From assembly GCA_002173095.1 (NCBI GenBank), contig NHBK01000008.1:124001-188000 (forward strand): a stretch of 64,000 nt of DNA, given 5' to 3'. Each line of letters starts with the position of its first letter. Within the stretch, counting starts at the first letter, position 1. Both the position numbers and the translations under genes were made by a program. Positions 38,263 through 47,748 of the stretch are shown here, in pieces. The notes under the pieces are model-generated. The model was given only the letters and a program-made list of their open reading frames with translations. It was not told where the DNA came from and did no database searches. The DNA comes from Hyphomonadaceae bacterium TMED5. GTDB taxonomy: Bacteria > Pseudomonadota > Alphaproteobacteria > Caulobacterales > Hyphomonadaceae.

Positions 38263-38906
38263 CTCACATCCACGCGTTTCAGTCGGACGCGCTGACCATT
38301 TTTTAGAAGAAAAGGGTTCTCGCGTTCAGGATCAAACAAGGGCGACACCACACGCCCCACAATCGACCAGCCACCCGGACCAGCAAGCGCGTACGTACCG
38401 CATTTTCCACCGGCGATTCCCAGCGAACCTGCAGGCACGTTCTGACGCGGCGTCTTTAAACGCGGCACACTCATCGAGTCGTCCAATCCAGACATATAGG
38501 CAAATCCGGGCGTGAACCCCATCATATCGACACGTAGTTCAGCCGATACCAGGCGTTGAATAATCTCGTCTTCCGAAAGAGACAGCGCCGCGCTGATATC
38601 TTTCAAATCCAGCGCATCGGCTTGTGAAAAACTAACAGCTAAATCCAGTGGTTCTTCCAGCTCCTCAGAGCCAGCAACCAGCATGTCTTCGGTCAGACCA
38701 GAAAGAAGCCCCAGCGCTTCGTCAGGCAAATATTTGACCGGGTCGAACTGCACGACACAATCTTCAATGCCATCCACAACCGCCAGCCAGTCTTCAGAAT
38801 TCCGTAAATTCGATGAAACAGCCCTCAGTTCGGCAACAGCAGCGCCAGAAATACGAATGCAATCATCGCCCAACAGCTCAACCATAAAGCGGTCCGCCAG
38901 TTTCAC
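38259..38906 (-). CDS. pxpB: 5-oxoprolinase subunit B (KipI-like)
   Basis: PxpB is the second subunit of the prokaryotic 5-oxoprolinase. The 215-residue protein carries the family signature MGFTPGFAYMSGLD (around residues 130-143), VPRLKTPRQNVPAGSLGIAGG and the C-terminal GPGGWSIVGR. It starts directly after the pxpA stop and overlaps pxpC. In Bacillus the homologous KipI also inhibits a sporulation kinase; nothing here suggests that role. Confidence 0.93.
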   Translation of the reverse strand: MKLADRFMVELLGDDCIRISGAAVAELRAVSSNLRNSEDWLAVVDGIEDCVVQFDPVKYLPDEALGLLSGLTEDMLVAGSEELEEPLDLAVSFSQADALDLKDISAALSLSEDEIIQRLVSAELRVDMMGFTPGFAYMSGLDDSMSVPRLKTPRQNVPAGSLGIAGGKCGTYALAGPGGWSIVGRVVSPLFDPERENPFLLKNGQRVRLKRVDVR

Positions 38907-39665
38907 TTAAAAGGTCTCCCATTTCATCGTGAACCCATTCTCGATGAGTGCTGTTTTAATAAGCTCGGCAGTCTGTTCCGCACCTTTAGTGTCCCCATGA
39001 ACGCATAAGGTTTCAAAGTGAATTGCGAGAGACTCCCCATCCGGCATAGGCAGGCTTCCATGCGTCATGGCAAGCGCCTGTCGGATTTTAGACGCGTTAT
39101 CCTCAATGACCGCGCCTTCCATTGTGCGGGGCATCAGACTGCCATCTGGCATATAAGCACGGTCGACAAACCCTTCTCGCACATAAGCCAGCCCGAGCTT
39201 TTTGGCCGCTGTCTGCAACTCAGTGTTAGGCGGTCCGACGAGTGTAGGGATGTCATTTTCCGCACACACTTCAGCGACTAGCATCGCAAGCCCTGCGTCT
39301 TTCGCCGCTGTATTATACAGCGCGCCGTGGGGTTTCACGTGCCCCAGTGTTAACTCGACTTTTTCGGCGATCTGGGAGAGCCGCCCAACCTGCTGATTTA
39401 AAGAGGCTTTCAAATCAGCCAACGGGATATCCATTGCGCGCCGGCCAAACCCTTCGCGATCAGGATAGGAAGGATGCGCCCCACAATTCCGCATCAACTC
39501 CCAACATAGCTTCAGCGTTTCAAACATGGATTCATCATCGCCAGCGTGCCCGCCACAAGCGATATTGCAGCCCTGCACGTGCCTTAGAATAGCGGCATCC
39601 AGAGCTCTGCCAGAAGGCCCCTCTAATTCGCCAATGTCTGCATTCAGTGAAGTGGTATTTTTCAA
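38907..39665 (-). CDS. pxpA: 5-oxoprolinase subunit A (LamB/YcsF family)
   Basis: PxpA belongs to the LamB/YcsF family and is the catalytic partner that cleaves activated 5-oxoproline. The 252-residue product shows SLNADIGELEG at the N-terminus, CNIACGGHAGDDESM, LGHVKPHGALYN and REGFVDRAYMPDGSLMPR. Its start overlaps the Nramp-family stop by four bases, so the two are translated together. The gene set matches the Bacillus ycsF-ycsG-kipI-kipA neighbourhood. Confidence 0.94.
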   Translation of the reverse strand: MKNTTSLNADIGELEGPSGRALDAAILRHVQGCNIACGGHAGDDESMFETLKLCWELMRNCGAHPSYPDREGFGRRAMDIPLADLKASLNQQVGRLSQIAEKVELTLGHVKPHGALYNTAAKDAGLAMLVAEVCAENDIPTLVGPPNTELQTAAKKLGLAYVREGFVDRAYMPDGSLMPRTMEGAVIEDNASKIRQALAMTHGSLPMPDGESLAIHFETLCVHGDTKGAEQTAELIKTALIENGFTMKWETF

Positions 39666-40885
39666 GGCCAGAATCCGGTTGCGAGTCCTATCCCCCTGAC
39701 ACCCATCAATAAGGTTATCAGAACTACGCCAATCCCCAAAATATTAGATAGGAGGCCATTCACATGATGTCCCAGAAGAGTCTTCTGGTTCATTGCAAAC
39801 AAAAGGCTCCCTGCAATGACCGGCAGAAGCAGACCGTTTGCGATTTGCGCGACGAAAATGATCTGAGTTGGTAGAACGCCAGACACTGCTACAATCGTCC
39901 CAACAAGCAGGATCAGAAGCGCAATGCCTTTGAACAAGGTTTCTGATTTGCGTCTGTCGGCGAGCTTCACGATTTCGCAGACAGCATAAGCAGTCGCCAT
40001 TGGCGCAGTCACCGCAGAGCTTACCCCCGCAGCAAGAAGTCCGAAACCGACCAGATAGCGGGCAAACGCTCCGTAAGTCGGTTCGATGGCGGCAGCCATA
40101 TCAACCGCATTTGAAATACCGGCATTGTGACCAACCAGACTAGACGCAGCCGTGCTGAGGATCAGAATTGAAATCAAGCCGCCCAGCCCCACCGACAAAT
40201 AGGTGTCTGACTGCGCCGCCTCTACTGAAGCATCATCGGTCTTGTTCCAGCGACTTTTCGCTGCTGCTGCATGCAGGAACAAATTAAAAGGGACTATCGT
40301 CGTACCGATCAGCGCGATGGCCGTGAACAATCCATTCTCAGGAATATGTGGCACCAGACCAGCTGCAAAAGCGGCTAAATCGGGCCGGACCAGCACGGCA
40401 CTGATCGCAAAAGCAAGCGCCATCAGAACGACCAGACAGACCAGAACCTTTTCAATGAAACGGTACCCACCAAGTAACAACAGTGCCGCAGCAACGAGTG
40501 AGATCGCCATAACGATTTGTGACAACAATTGAGGGCTGGCCGCCTCTCCAATGATGGCCTCAAGCCCCAACGCACCGCCGGACAAGTTTCCGCCCTCATA
40601 AGCCGCATTGCCGACACCAAGCGCCAAAACCACCAACGCACCCAGAGCAAATTTCAGCAAAGGGTGTGGCGCACCCGCGAGCAAAGCTTCACCCAGCCCC
40701 AATTGTGCACCAGCGCCAAGCCGGGCCGACATTCACTGCAATATTATGGTTGCGACACTCGCAAAAACGAGTGCCCAGAGAAGCCCAAAACCGAAATTTG
40801 CGCCCGCCATTGTACATGCCGTCACTGTTCCAGGGCCAATAAACGCCGCAGCGACCAGCGCGCCAGGACCGATGGTAAGTTTCAT
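39662..40885 (-). pseudogene. Nramp-family transporter (YcsG-like) interrupted by an in-frame TGA, or a split gene
   Basis: From ATG 40885 (GGGGAG upstream) the minus strand encodes 50 residues with the first transmembrane helices, starting MKLTIGPGALVAAAFIGPGT and ending in ATIILQ. An in-frame TGA at 40735-40733 follows. The next codon is ATG 40732, and the frame continues for 356 residues of Nramp-like protein (MSARLGAGAQLG), ending at 39662. Together the parts give about one normal Nramp, which usually reads LQEM where this has LQ-stop-M. Either the gene is broken or the two parts are made separately by re-initiation. The TM1 motif is GPGT instead of DPGN, and the TM6 motif is VPFN instead of MPHN. 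It is coupled to pxpA by overlap. Confidence 0.8.
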
Positions 40886-41163
40886 ATGTGCTCCCCTGAA
40901 GATCAGCTATCTCTAGCGGATTCTTGGCGCAACCCAACACAATGCCCGCACCTCTACGCACGAGCCCCGGTCCGGTAAGCAGCGCGCATACTTTGTAACT
41001 TCGCGCACCGTACCCGCAAAATGCACGGGACTGTTTGTCAGACATCGCTCCGCTATAACACTGCGCCATAAACCCGTCCGGTCGGGTCACTGTTGTGTTT
41101 CAGGGCTTGTAGAAGCCGGAAAGACATCTCACCTTCTGAGCAAGCAACTTTCAGGATTCTCAC

Positions 41164-41916
41164 ATGCGCCTACAGCTTTCCACATGGCCGGAAGTCGAAA
41201 CTTATCTCGAAAAATCCAAAGCGATCCTCATTCCGGTGGGGTCGACTGAGCAACACGGGCCCAACGGTCTGGTCGGTACTGATGCTCTCTGCCCGGAAAT
41301 CATTTCCTTCGCTGCGGAAGACAAAGCAGACATGCTCATCGGACCAACCTTCTCGGTGGGGATTGCACAACACCATCTGGGTTTTCCCGGCAGCATGACG
41401 CTTCGACCGTCGACCATGATCGCGGCCATGAAGGACTGGACAGATTCCCTTACCCGGCATGGGTTTGAACGCATTTTCTGGTTCAACGGACACGGCGGCA
41501 ACACAGCCACGCTTCAGGCGGCGTTTGCAGAGATTTACGCAGAACGCAGCATGGCAAGAGAGGGCTCAACACCTTTCGCAGACCTGCGCCTGAAAGCCGT
41601 AAACTGGTGGGAGATGCCAGGCGTCATGGACGTTTGCCGCAAGCAATTCCCTGTCGGTGATGGAATGCACGCAACCGCTTCCGAGGTCGCCGTCACCTAT
41701 GCAGGCTACCCTGATCAAGTCCGCAATGTGGAAATGTCACCGAAAATCGCCCCGGTTGGAGGCTTCCGCGATGCCGCAAACTATCGTGAAACTTTCTCAG
41801 ATGGTCGGATCGGCTCTGATCCCGCCCAGGCCACTGTATCCAAGGGCGAAATAATCATTGAAGCAGCCTCTTCATCGCTGGCCAAACTGTTCACGAGCTT
41901 CGCGACTGAAGACTAA
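41164..41916 (+). CDS. Creatininase family protein (metal-dependent amidohydrolase)
   Basis: This is a creatinine-amidohydrolase-fold protein of 250 residues. Metal ligands are visible in PVGSTEQHGPNGLVGTDA, FNGHGGNTATLQAAF and GDGMHATASEVAVTY. The family includes creatininases, enzymes of riboflavin/F420 and mycofactocin metabolism and many of unknown substrate, so no specific reaction is claimed. AGGA precedes the start at a suitable distance. It overlaps the convergent VWA gene by four bases. Confidence 0.85.
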   Translation: MRLQLSTWPEVETYLEKSKAILIPVGSTEQHGPNGLVGTDALCPEIISFAAEDKADMLIGPTFSVGIAQHHLGFPGSMTLRPSTMIAAMKDWTDSLTRHGFERIFWFNGHGGNTATLQAAFAEIYAERSMAREGSTPFADLRLKAVNWWEMPGVMDVCRKQFPVGDGMHATASEVAVTYAGYPDQVRNVEMSPKIAPVGGFRDAANYRETFSDGRIGSDPAQATVSKGEIIIEAASSSLAKLFTSFATED

Positions 41917-43256
41917 CTATAGTGCATCAGAACATCGTCGATGGCGCGCTCTAACTGTTTCAGCGTAGAGAGCGTCGTCACGGTGGAACAGTGTGGCTGA
42001 TAGCGCAACATTTCACTATCACCGGTTCCCCAAAGCGACTTAGCCTCAGGGTTGAGCCAGACAATTCGTTTGCAGCGCCCTGCAGCATCCTCGAAAATAT
42101 CAAGCCGTGGATCACCGTGATTGGACCGGCCATCACCCAGAACGATAATCGTCGTGCGGCGGTCAATCTTGTTCCAGAAATCCACCCGAAGATCTGACAA
42201 CGCCTGACCATAATCTGTTGAACCCCAGCCAGCGTCATCCAGAATTCGCTGCATGGCGTTATCAAAGCCATCCAGACTCGTATCGAGATATGGGCCCACA
42301 TCCTTCAGGCGCGCTGAAAACGCATAGGTATACAGGTCCGGCACCACGTCGCGCATACAGTACAGAAACAGAAGCAGGAAACGCACATATTGAGCTACAG
42401 AACCTGACACATCACAGATCAGGACAAGCTTAGGCCTGTCTTTCCGGGTCTGCTTCCAATGCACATCGAACGGAATGCCATCGCGGCCCGCATTGGCCCT
42501 CAATGTGCGGCGAATATCTATCTGACCACGGTTTTTCTGACGCTTTCTTCGCGAATGTTTGGTCACAAGCCGTTTAGCAAGCTTTTCGACCAACGGCTTC
42601 ATGCGGTCGAGGTCCGACCGGTCCATTTCATTGATCCGTTTTTCGGCCAGAAAGTCTTCCCGGAATTGCTGAGTGGCTCCAGCGCCGAAAACGTCAAACT
42701 GACGTTTTGCATATTCGACTGCACGCGCGGTCATCTTGCGGCGTGCCTGCATCATGTCTTCTGCTGTCGCATCGCCCTCAGGCGTATGCTCCTGCAGACG
42801 CTCAAGCAGATCCTTTTCCATTTTTGCTACGCCCATGGCCTTGAGCATTTGCTGCGCAAAATAGCTTGTCTGCGTAGAAAAGCGGATATCCTGAAGCCCG
42901 ACCTCCTGTCCCGCCTTTTCGAGGGCGATCTCTATTGAGCTCTCATCTCCACCAGCCAGATCCATGAAATCCTGCGGCGCTTCATGGCCTTCTGCTTGCG
43001 CGTCATCGCCTTCGCTTTGAGATGAATTTTCACTGCGCCGTCTGGAGAAGAACAGATCGAACAAGCGATCATAGGTGAGCTTTTCCGTTTCTGATTTTGC
43101 TAACACATTGCGAAGTGAAATCTTCAGTCGCCCACGATCCTGATATCCGACAAGATCAACCGTGCGCGCAGCATCAATCGTCTCGGCCGGAGACACATTC
43201 ACGTCCGCCGATCTCAGCGCGCGGACAAAATCGGTGATTGTCCGCTCAGCTGTCAT
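41913..43256 (-). CDS. CoxE-like protein with von Willebrand factor A domain
   Basis: This 447-residue protein is of the CoxE type that pairs with MoxR ATPases. The C-terminal VWA domain has an intact MIDAS motif DVSGSV with Asp282, Ser284 and Ser286. The N-terminal half is helical, with an acidic stretch near residues 80-105 (SEGDDAQAEGHEAPQDF), and a basic region near 232-243 precedes the VWA domain. MoxR/CoxE pairs are regarded as chaperone systems for metal-cofactor insertion, for example in CO dehydrogenase. Here a molybdenum hydroxylase operon lies 14 kb away, so a link is possible but not shown. It overlaps the MoxR gene by four bases. Confidence 0.85.
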   Translation of the reverse strand: MTAERTITDFVRALRSADVNVSPAETIDAARTVDLVGYQDRGRLKISLRNVLAKSETEKLTYDRLFDLFFSRRRSENSSQSEGDDAQAEGHEAPQDFMDLAGGDESSIEIALEKAGQEVGLQDIRFSTQTSYFAQQMLKAMGVAKMEKDLLERLQEHTPEGDATAEDMMQARRKMTARAVEYAKRQFDVFGAGATQQFREDFLAEKRINEMDRSDLDRMKPLVEKLAKRLVTKHSRRKRQKNRGQIDIRRTLRANAGRDGIPFDVHWKQTRKDRPKLVLICDVSGSVAQYVRFLLLFLYCMRDVVPDLYTYAFSARLKDVGPYLDTSLDGFDNAMQRILDDAGWGSTDYGQALSDLRVDFWNKIDRRTTIIVLGDGRSNHGDPRLDIFEDAAGRCKRIVWLNPEAKSLWGTGDSEMLRYQPHCSTVTTLSTLKQLERAIDDVLMHYS

Positions 43257-44254
43257 GAGAAATTCGGATAGCCAGACTTCAATCGCGTCTCATCAGACGC
43301 TGTTGCCGCTTTGCGCGCCATTGATCCCAGAGACTTGGACACAGCATCAATATCGCTCTCATATTTGAGCAAGACGTTCAGCGTCTTTCGGACCAGCGTT
43401 TCATCAAGTGAATCGGCATGCATCAGAAGTAGCGTCCGCGCCCAGTCGACCGTTTCAGAAATCGAAGGACGTTTTCGCAGGTCCTGGTCCCGGAGGTCCT
43501 GCACAAAGGCCACCAATTGCTTGAGCAGGCTTTCAGAAATATCCGGCACACGCGCACCGACGATCTGACGCTCACGCTCCGCGTCCGGAAAGCCGATAAA
43601 CAGATGCAGGCAACGCCGCTTCAGCGCATCCCCGAGATCACGTACATTGTTCGATGTCAGAATGACGATCGGCGGAACTTTCGCGCGGATCGTACCCAGC
43701 TCTGGAACTGTCACCTGATAGTCCGACAGCACCTCCAATAGGAAAGCTTCAAATTCTTCATCTGACTTGTCGATCTCATCGATCAGCAGAACCGAACCCT
43801 CTGGTTGCTCCATCGCACGCAGCAATGGACGCGGCTCGAGAAATTGGTGAGAGAAGAACAGGTCCTCAAAACTGGTCAGCTTATCGGTCAGGTCAGAAAT
43901 GGTTCCTGCCTCGCCAACAACTTCGTTGAGACGGTCTTTCAGAATTTGCGTGTAGAGCAGCTGTTTGCCGTATTTCCACTCATAGAGCGCTTTGCTCTCA
44001 TCAAGACCTTCATAACACTGGAGACGCTCAAGCGGAGCATTCAGATACTTCGCCAATGATTGAGCGAGATCGGTTTTACCGACACCGGCAGGACCTTCAA
44101 TGAGAACCGGCTTACGTAGATGGATTGCCAGAAAAATCGCCGTCGAAATATCTTCGCTGGAAATATAGCCTACCGATAGCAGGCCTTCGGATACAGCCTC
44201 AGCAGACGAAAGCGAGCTATAGGCTGAACTGATCATGTTCGGATCGTGCGTCAT
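43253..44254 (-). CDS. MoxR-family AAA+ ATPase
   Basis: This 333-residue AAA+ protein has Walker A GPAGVGKT at residues 54-61, Walker B VLLIDEIDKSDEEFE, and the sensor-1 segment PIVILTSNNVRDLGDALKRR. It forms a coupled pair with the downstream VWA protein, the usual MoxR-CoxE arrangement. It probably uses ATP hydrolysis to remodel or metallate a target enzyme. The target is not in the immediate neighbourhood. Confidence 0.9.
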   Translation of the reverse strand: MTHDPNMISSAYSSLSSAEAVSEGLLSVGYISSEDISTAIFLAIHLRKPVLIEGPAGVGKTDLAQSLAKYLNAPLERLQCYEGLDESKALYEWKYGKQLLYTQILKDRLNEVVGEAGTISDLTDKLTSFEDLFFSHQFLEPRPLLRAMEQPEGSVLLIDEIDKSDEEFEAFLLEVLSDYQVTVPELGTIRAKVPPIVILTSNNVRDLGDALKRRCLHLFIGFPDAERERQIVGARVPDISESLLKQLVAFVQDLRDQDLRKRPSISETVDWARTLLLMHADSLDETLVRKTLNVLLKYESDIDAVSKSLGSMARKAATASDETRLKSGYPNFS

Positions 44255-44437
44255 AGCTCATGGGTATGGGCTGCATTTGGATAGAGCAAGCTATTTCCGA
44301 CTATGCCCCTGCGTCACCCAAATGAGATTTCTCAATATTTCAAACCATTCCCGGACCTGCCTCTACGGCACGGATTGATTGGGGCAGGCTTTTGCATGAA
44401 GCTCAGCGCAAAATACATAATATCAAGGGAGAGAGAC

Positions 44438-45682
44438 ATGCCTGACGCTTTCATTATTGATGCCGTTCGTACACCACGTGGAATCGGCAAGGTCGGAAAA
44501 GGTGCACTCGCAGACCTTCATCCTCAGCATCTCGGCGCCACCGTCCTTAAAGCGCTTCAGGACCGCAATGACCTGAACACGGCAGAAGTCGACGACATTA
44601 TCTGGGGAACCTCCTCTCAGCGGGGGAAACAGGGCGGCGATCTTGGCCGTATGTCAGCATTGCTGGCGGGCTATGATCTGCGCGCATCAGGTGTCACGCT
44701 TGACCGGTTTTGCGGCTCGGGAATTTCGGTAGCCAATATGGGCGCCGCATCCATCATGTCAGGTATGGAAGATGTCGTCATTTCCGGGGGCACCGAAATG
44801 ATGTCCTATACCGCAGCGACCGCAGACCGCTCGAAAATGCCAATGCTGGATGGCGACAACCCGCAGCTTCGCGCGCTTCGTCCACAATCAAATCAGGGCG
44901 TTTGTGCGGATGCTATCGCGACAATGGAAGGCATTTCACGTCAGGACACTGAAGACCTGGCGCTGGAAAGTCAGAAACGTGCTGACAAGGCTATTAAAGA
45001 AGGCCGGTTCGATAAGTCACTCGTCGCGGTCAAACGAGAAGACGGCTCAGTAGCACTGGACCGCGAGGAATTCCCTCGCCCCGGCACGACGCGTGAAGGC
45101 CTTGCCGGTCTGAAACCAGCCTTTGAAATGCTCGCAGACATTCCGATCGACGACAATGGCAACACATATCGCTCACTCATCAACGCCATTTATCCTTCGC
45201 TGGACATTCAGCACATCCATCATGCCGGCAACTCATCAGGCGTGGTTGATGGCTCTGGTGCCATATTGATGGCGTCGAAAGACTATGCGGACAAGCAAGG
45301 CTGGACACCGCGCGCACGCATCGTTGCGATGGCAAATATGGGCGACTGCCCTACGCTGATGCTGAACGCTCCAGTCCCGGCTGCAAAGAAAGTGCTTCAG
45401 AAGGCCGGTCTGACTACCGACGATATCGATGTCTGGGAAATCAACGAAGCCTTCGCTGTAGTTGCCGAGAAGTTCATTCGCGATCTGAAACTCGACCGTG
45501 ACAAAGTGAACATTAATGGCGGCGCCATGGCACTCGGCCACCCGATTGGCGCGACAGGGTCCATGCTTATCGGCACTGCGTTGGATGAGCTTGAACGTTC
45601 AGGCGGACGCTATGGGCTCATCACAATGTGCGCAGCTGGAGGCATGGCTCCGGCAATCATTATTGAACGCATGGGCGCGTAA
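44438..45682 (+). CDS. Acetyl-CoA C-acyltransferase (thiolase)
   Basis: This is a thiolase that cleaves 3-ketoacyl-CoA in beta-oxidation or condenses acetyl-CoA. The active-site Cys92 is in [11 protein letters not shown], the second histidine motif is [14 protein letters not shown], and the second cysteine is in [16 protein letters not shown] 44438 ([15 protein letters not shown]), with AAGGGAGAG upstream, gives 414 residues; the 45 residues before it in frame are not thiolase-like. Chain-length preference is not readable. Confidence 0.92.
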   Translation: MPDAFIIDAVRTPRGIGKVGKGALADLHPQHLGATVLKALQDRNDLNTAEVDDIIWGTSSQRGKQGGDLGRMSALLAGYDLRASGVTLDRFCGSGISVANMGAASIMSGMEDVVISGGTEMMSYTAATADRSKMPMLDGDNPQLRALRPQSNQGVCADAIATMEGISRQDTEDLALESQKRADKAIKEGRFDKSLVAVKREDGSVALDREEFPRPGTTREGLAGLKPAFEMLADIPIDDNGNTYRSLINAIYPSLDIQHIHHAGNSSGVVDGSGAILMASKDYADKQGWTPRARIVAMANMGDCPTLMLNAPVPAAKKVLQKAGLTTDDIDVWEINEAFAVVAEKFIRDLKLDRDKVNINGGAMALGHPIGATGSMLIGTALDELERSGGRYGLITMCAAGGMAPAIIIERMGA

Positions 45683-45686
45683 TTAA

Positions 45687-46193
45687 TCAGCTTTTCGGTG
45701 CCTCAGGGCCTTCGATCGTTTCGGAAGTTTCATCCCCTTCCGCTTCCTCTGAAGGTTCTGGCGCTGAATCCTGCAGATCGGCTTCGATTTCGGTCTCCTC
45801 GACCGGTTCGGGTTCAGCCTTTGGGTTAGTGAGCTCGGCCGTAATGAATGCGACCAGGCCAGACACCCCGATATAGAGGAACAATATTATCGCGCCGTAT
45901 AGGAGCAGTGTTGAAACCGATTGCAAATCAAACAGCAACGGTAGCGCAAAGCGCAAAGATATAATCAAAGCAATCGCGACCAATGCGATATCCAGCACCT
46001 TATTCGATCCGGTCGATAGCACAGCCCGATAAACGGCAATGATCAAAGCGACGATCGCTAAGACCAATATCAAAATGTCGATCAGCTGTAGCTGGAACTG
46101 TGTCGCTATAATCAGGTTCGAAACGATAAAACTGATCGCTGCGACAATAGCGAGCACGTTCAGGCTGCTCTTTGGTGGCGGCATTTCAGACAT
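45687..46193 (-). CDS. Four-helix membrane protein with acidic C-terminal tail, unknown function
   Basis: This 168-residue product starts at ATG 46193 (MSEMPPPKSSLN), with AAGGGGAA upstream. It has four predicted transmembrane helices, about residues 12-30, 36-54, 66-85 and 92-116. A tail of about 48 residues follows that is very rich in Glu and Asp (EPEPVEETEIEADLQD, then EEAEGDETSETIEGPEAP). I do not recognise a family. It is the third gene of an operon with two envelope proteins, starting 13 bases after the second. It may anchor or sense something in the inner membrane, which is inference. Confidence 0.7.
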   Translation of the reverse strand: MSEMPPPKSSLNVLAIVAAISFIVSNLIIATQFQLQLIDILILVLAIVALIIAVYRAVLSTGSNKVLDIALVAIALIISLRFALPLLFDLQSVSTLLLYGAIILFLYIGVSGLVAFITAELTNPKAEPEPVEETEIEADLQDSAPEPSEEAEGDETSETIEGPEAPKS

Positions 46194-46206
46194 GACGTTC
46201 CCCTTT

Positions 46207-47748
46207 CTAATTCTTTTCCGATGGCGCGAAATACCGTTGCATACGCGCCCGGAAATCCCCCGCTTCGCGCGCTGCCAGGTCGCCCCCCGTTGCTGATACC
46301 GGTTCAAACAAACCCGTCGCCGCAAATCGTCCCGTCGCGCCTTCCATCCAGTCACCCAAAGTGTTTTCTGGAGTGGTAAAATGACGTTGAGACATGACCT
46401 GAGAACTCGCACGCAAGACATCAAGAAGGTTCATGCCCCGCCCCTCAGTGTCAGAAACAATTTCCGCCAGGGTGAGCCCCAATTCCATGTCATTTGAGGT
46501 CATCGCAATGGTTTCGCCCCCACCGGCAGATGCGATGACTTCAATGGCAGTCTGAAGACTTTCATTCCCTTCGGGCGCAAGCCCCACCAGGAAGAACCGT
46601 GTGTTCGGGTCGCTGTCTTCCGGATTTCGGTTAGGGGTAAATAGCGCCGTTATTTCGGTGACCAGCTCCTGGTCAGGGCCCGTTACGCGCAACAGATAAC
46701 GCCCCGCTGAGAGATTGTTAAACCTCAAAGTGCCTGAGGCCGAGTTCCAATTGGTTTCATACAGTCGGGTATTCGTGTTGCCCGAACTGTAGAGATAGGC
46801 GACCGGATGCCCCCCTGTTTCAGGCTCAATGGCCGCGAAGGTGAAAACAAGATCACCTTCAGCAGGAAGATCAACCTCAAGCCAGTCGACATCACCTCGA
46901 TAAGTCTGTACCCCGGACACTCTTGTATTGATGGGAATAGGACGCGCCATATCGGGCGTGTCATTCGGCTCAAACGCATCGCCAAAATCACTTGTCATAA
47001 AGATCAGGCGCGTAGGCGTGACGACATTGTTATAGCTGTGAATCTGTACCTCGTACTCCCCGGCGCCCAGACGATTTCTCATGACATAAGCGTCTTCACC
47101 CGGCTCATAATACGGATCCTGACGCACAGTGGCGCCGGTACTGGAATTTACCACCTGCCCTGCAAATCGAACTGCACCAGAAACCTCATCTCGGGAGCGG
47201 ATTACGAGAACTGCGGGCTCAGAAAGCGACAGATTGAAAATTCGAGGCGCTGTATTGATATCCAGATCAACTGGGAAGCTGCCTGCTGCGTCGGGAACAC
47301 CGTCTATGCCGCGCCAGACCAGGTCCGCATCAGACAGTGGTTCAAGTGACAATTCGAACAGATAATCTGTTTCTGAAGCCTCCCCCGTAAAAGCCAGAAA
47401 CAGTTCACCCGGCTCTATCTGAACGGATTGAGATACCGTCCCATCCTCAGACGTCACGGGCGGTGAAAAAATGAAATCCACATCGTCTCTGCGCCCCGTA
47501 ACAATGGGAAACGCGCCAGCTGTAGGCCCAACATCATAGCGGATGGTCAGATTACCGGGGCGGAAGATTTCCAGCCGATACCAGTCCACATCATCATCGG
47601 TTTGAAGCTGCGTACTCATCGGGAAATTTAAATATCCGGGGCGTGCAAACCGTATATCATCGTCTGCTTCCTGAGCGCCCATGGGCAGCCCGATCACACA
47701 AGCCAACATCGCCAGAATTCGAGGGATATGGAAACAATACCTTGCCAT
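46207..47748 (-). CDS. Exported protein with PPC-like beta domains, unknown function
   Basis: A signal peptide (ARYCFHIPRILAMLACVIGL, cleavage after MGAQ or nearby) heads a 513-residue protein. Two PPC-like (bacterial pre-peptidase C-terminal) beta-sandwich modules are suggested by the repeated DVDWYRLEI and DVDWLEVDLPAEGDLVF motifs, about 240 residues apart. The C-terminal 130 residues are different and start around VGLAPEGNESLQTAIEV. No catalytic domain is visible. The start overlaps the stop of the VWA gene by one base (TGATG), so the two are coupled. Its role is unknown; PPC domains usually bind or stabilise secreted proteins. Confidence 0.7.
   Translation of the reverse strand: MARYCFHIPRILAMLACVIGLPMGAQEADDDIRFARPGYLNFPMSTQLQTDDDVDWYRLEIFRPGNLTIRYDVGPTAGAFPIVTGRRDDVDFIFSPPVTSEDGTVSQSVQIEPGELFLAFTGEASETDYLFELSLEPLSDADLVWRGIDGVPDAAGSFPVDLDINTAPRIFNLSLSEPAVLVIRSRDEVSGAVRFAGQVVNSSTGATVRQDPYYEPGEDAYVMRNRLGAGEYEVQIHSYNNVVTPTRLIFMTSDFGDAFEPNDTPDMARPIPINTRVSGVQTYRGDVDWLEVDLPAEGDLVFTFAAIEPETGGHPVAYLYSSGNTNTRLYETNWNSASGTLRFNNLSAGRYLLRVTGPDQELVTEITALFTPNRNPEDSDPNTRFFLVGLAPEGNESLQTAIEVIASAGGGETIAMTSNDMELGLTLAEIVSDTEGRGMNLLDVLRASSQVMSQRHFTTPENTLGDWMEGATGRFAATGLFEPVSATGGDLAAREAGDFRARMQRYFAPSEKN

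Noticed and set aside
40733-40735. TGA in the Nramp gene read as a selenocysteine codon
   Set aside because: The family has Glu at this place, no Sec-containing Nramp is known to me, and I do not see a clear stem-loop directly downstream of the codon.
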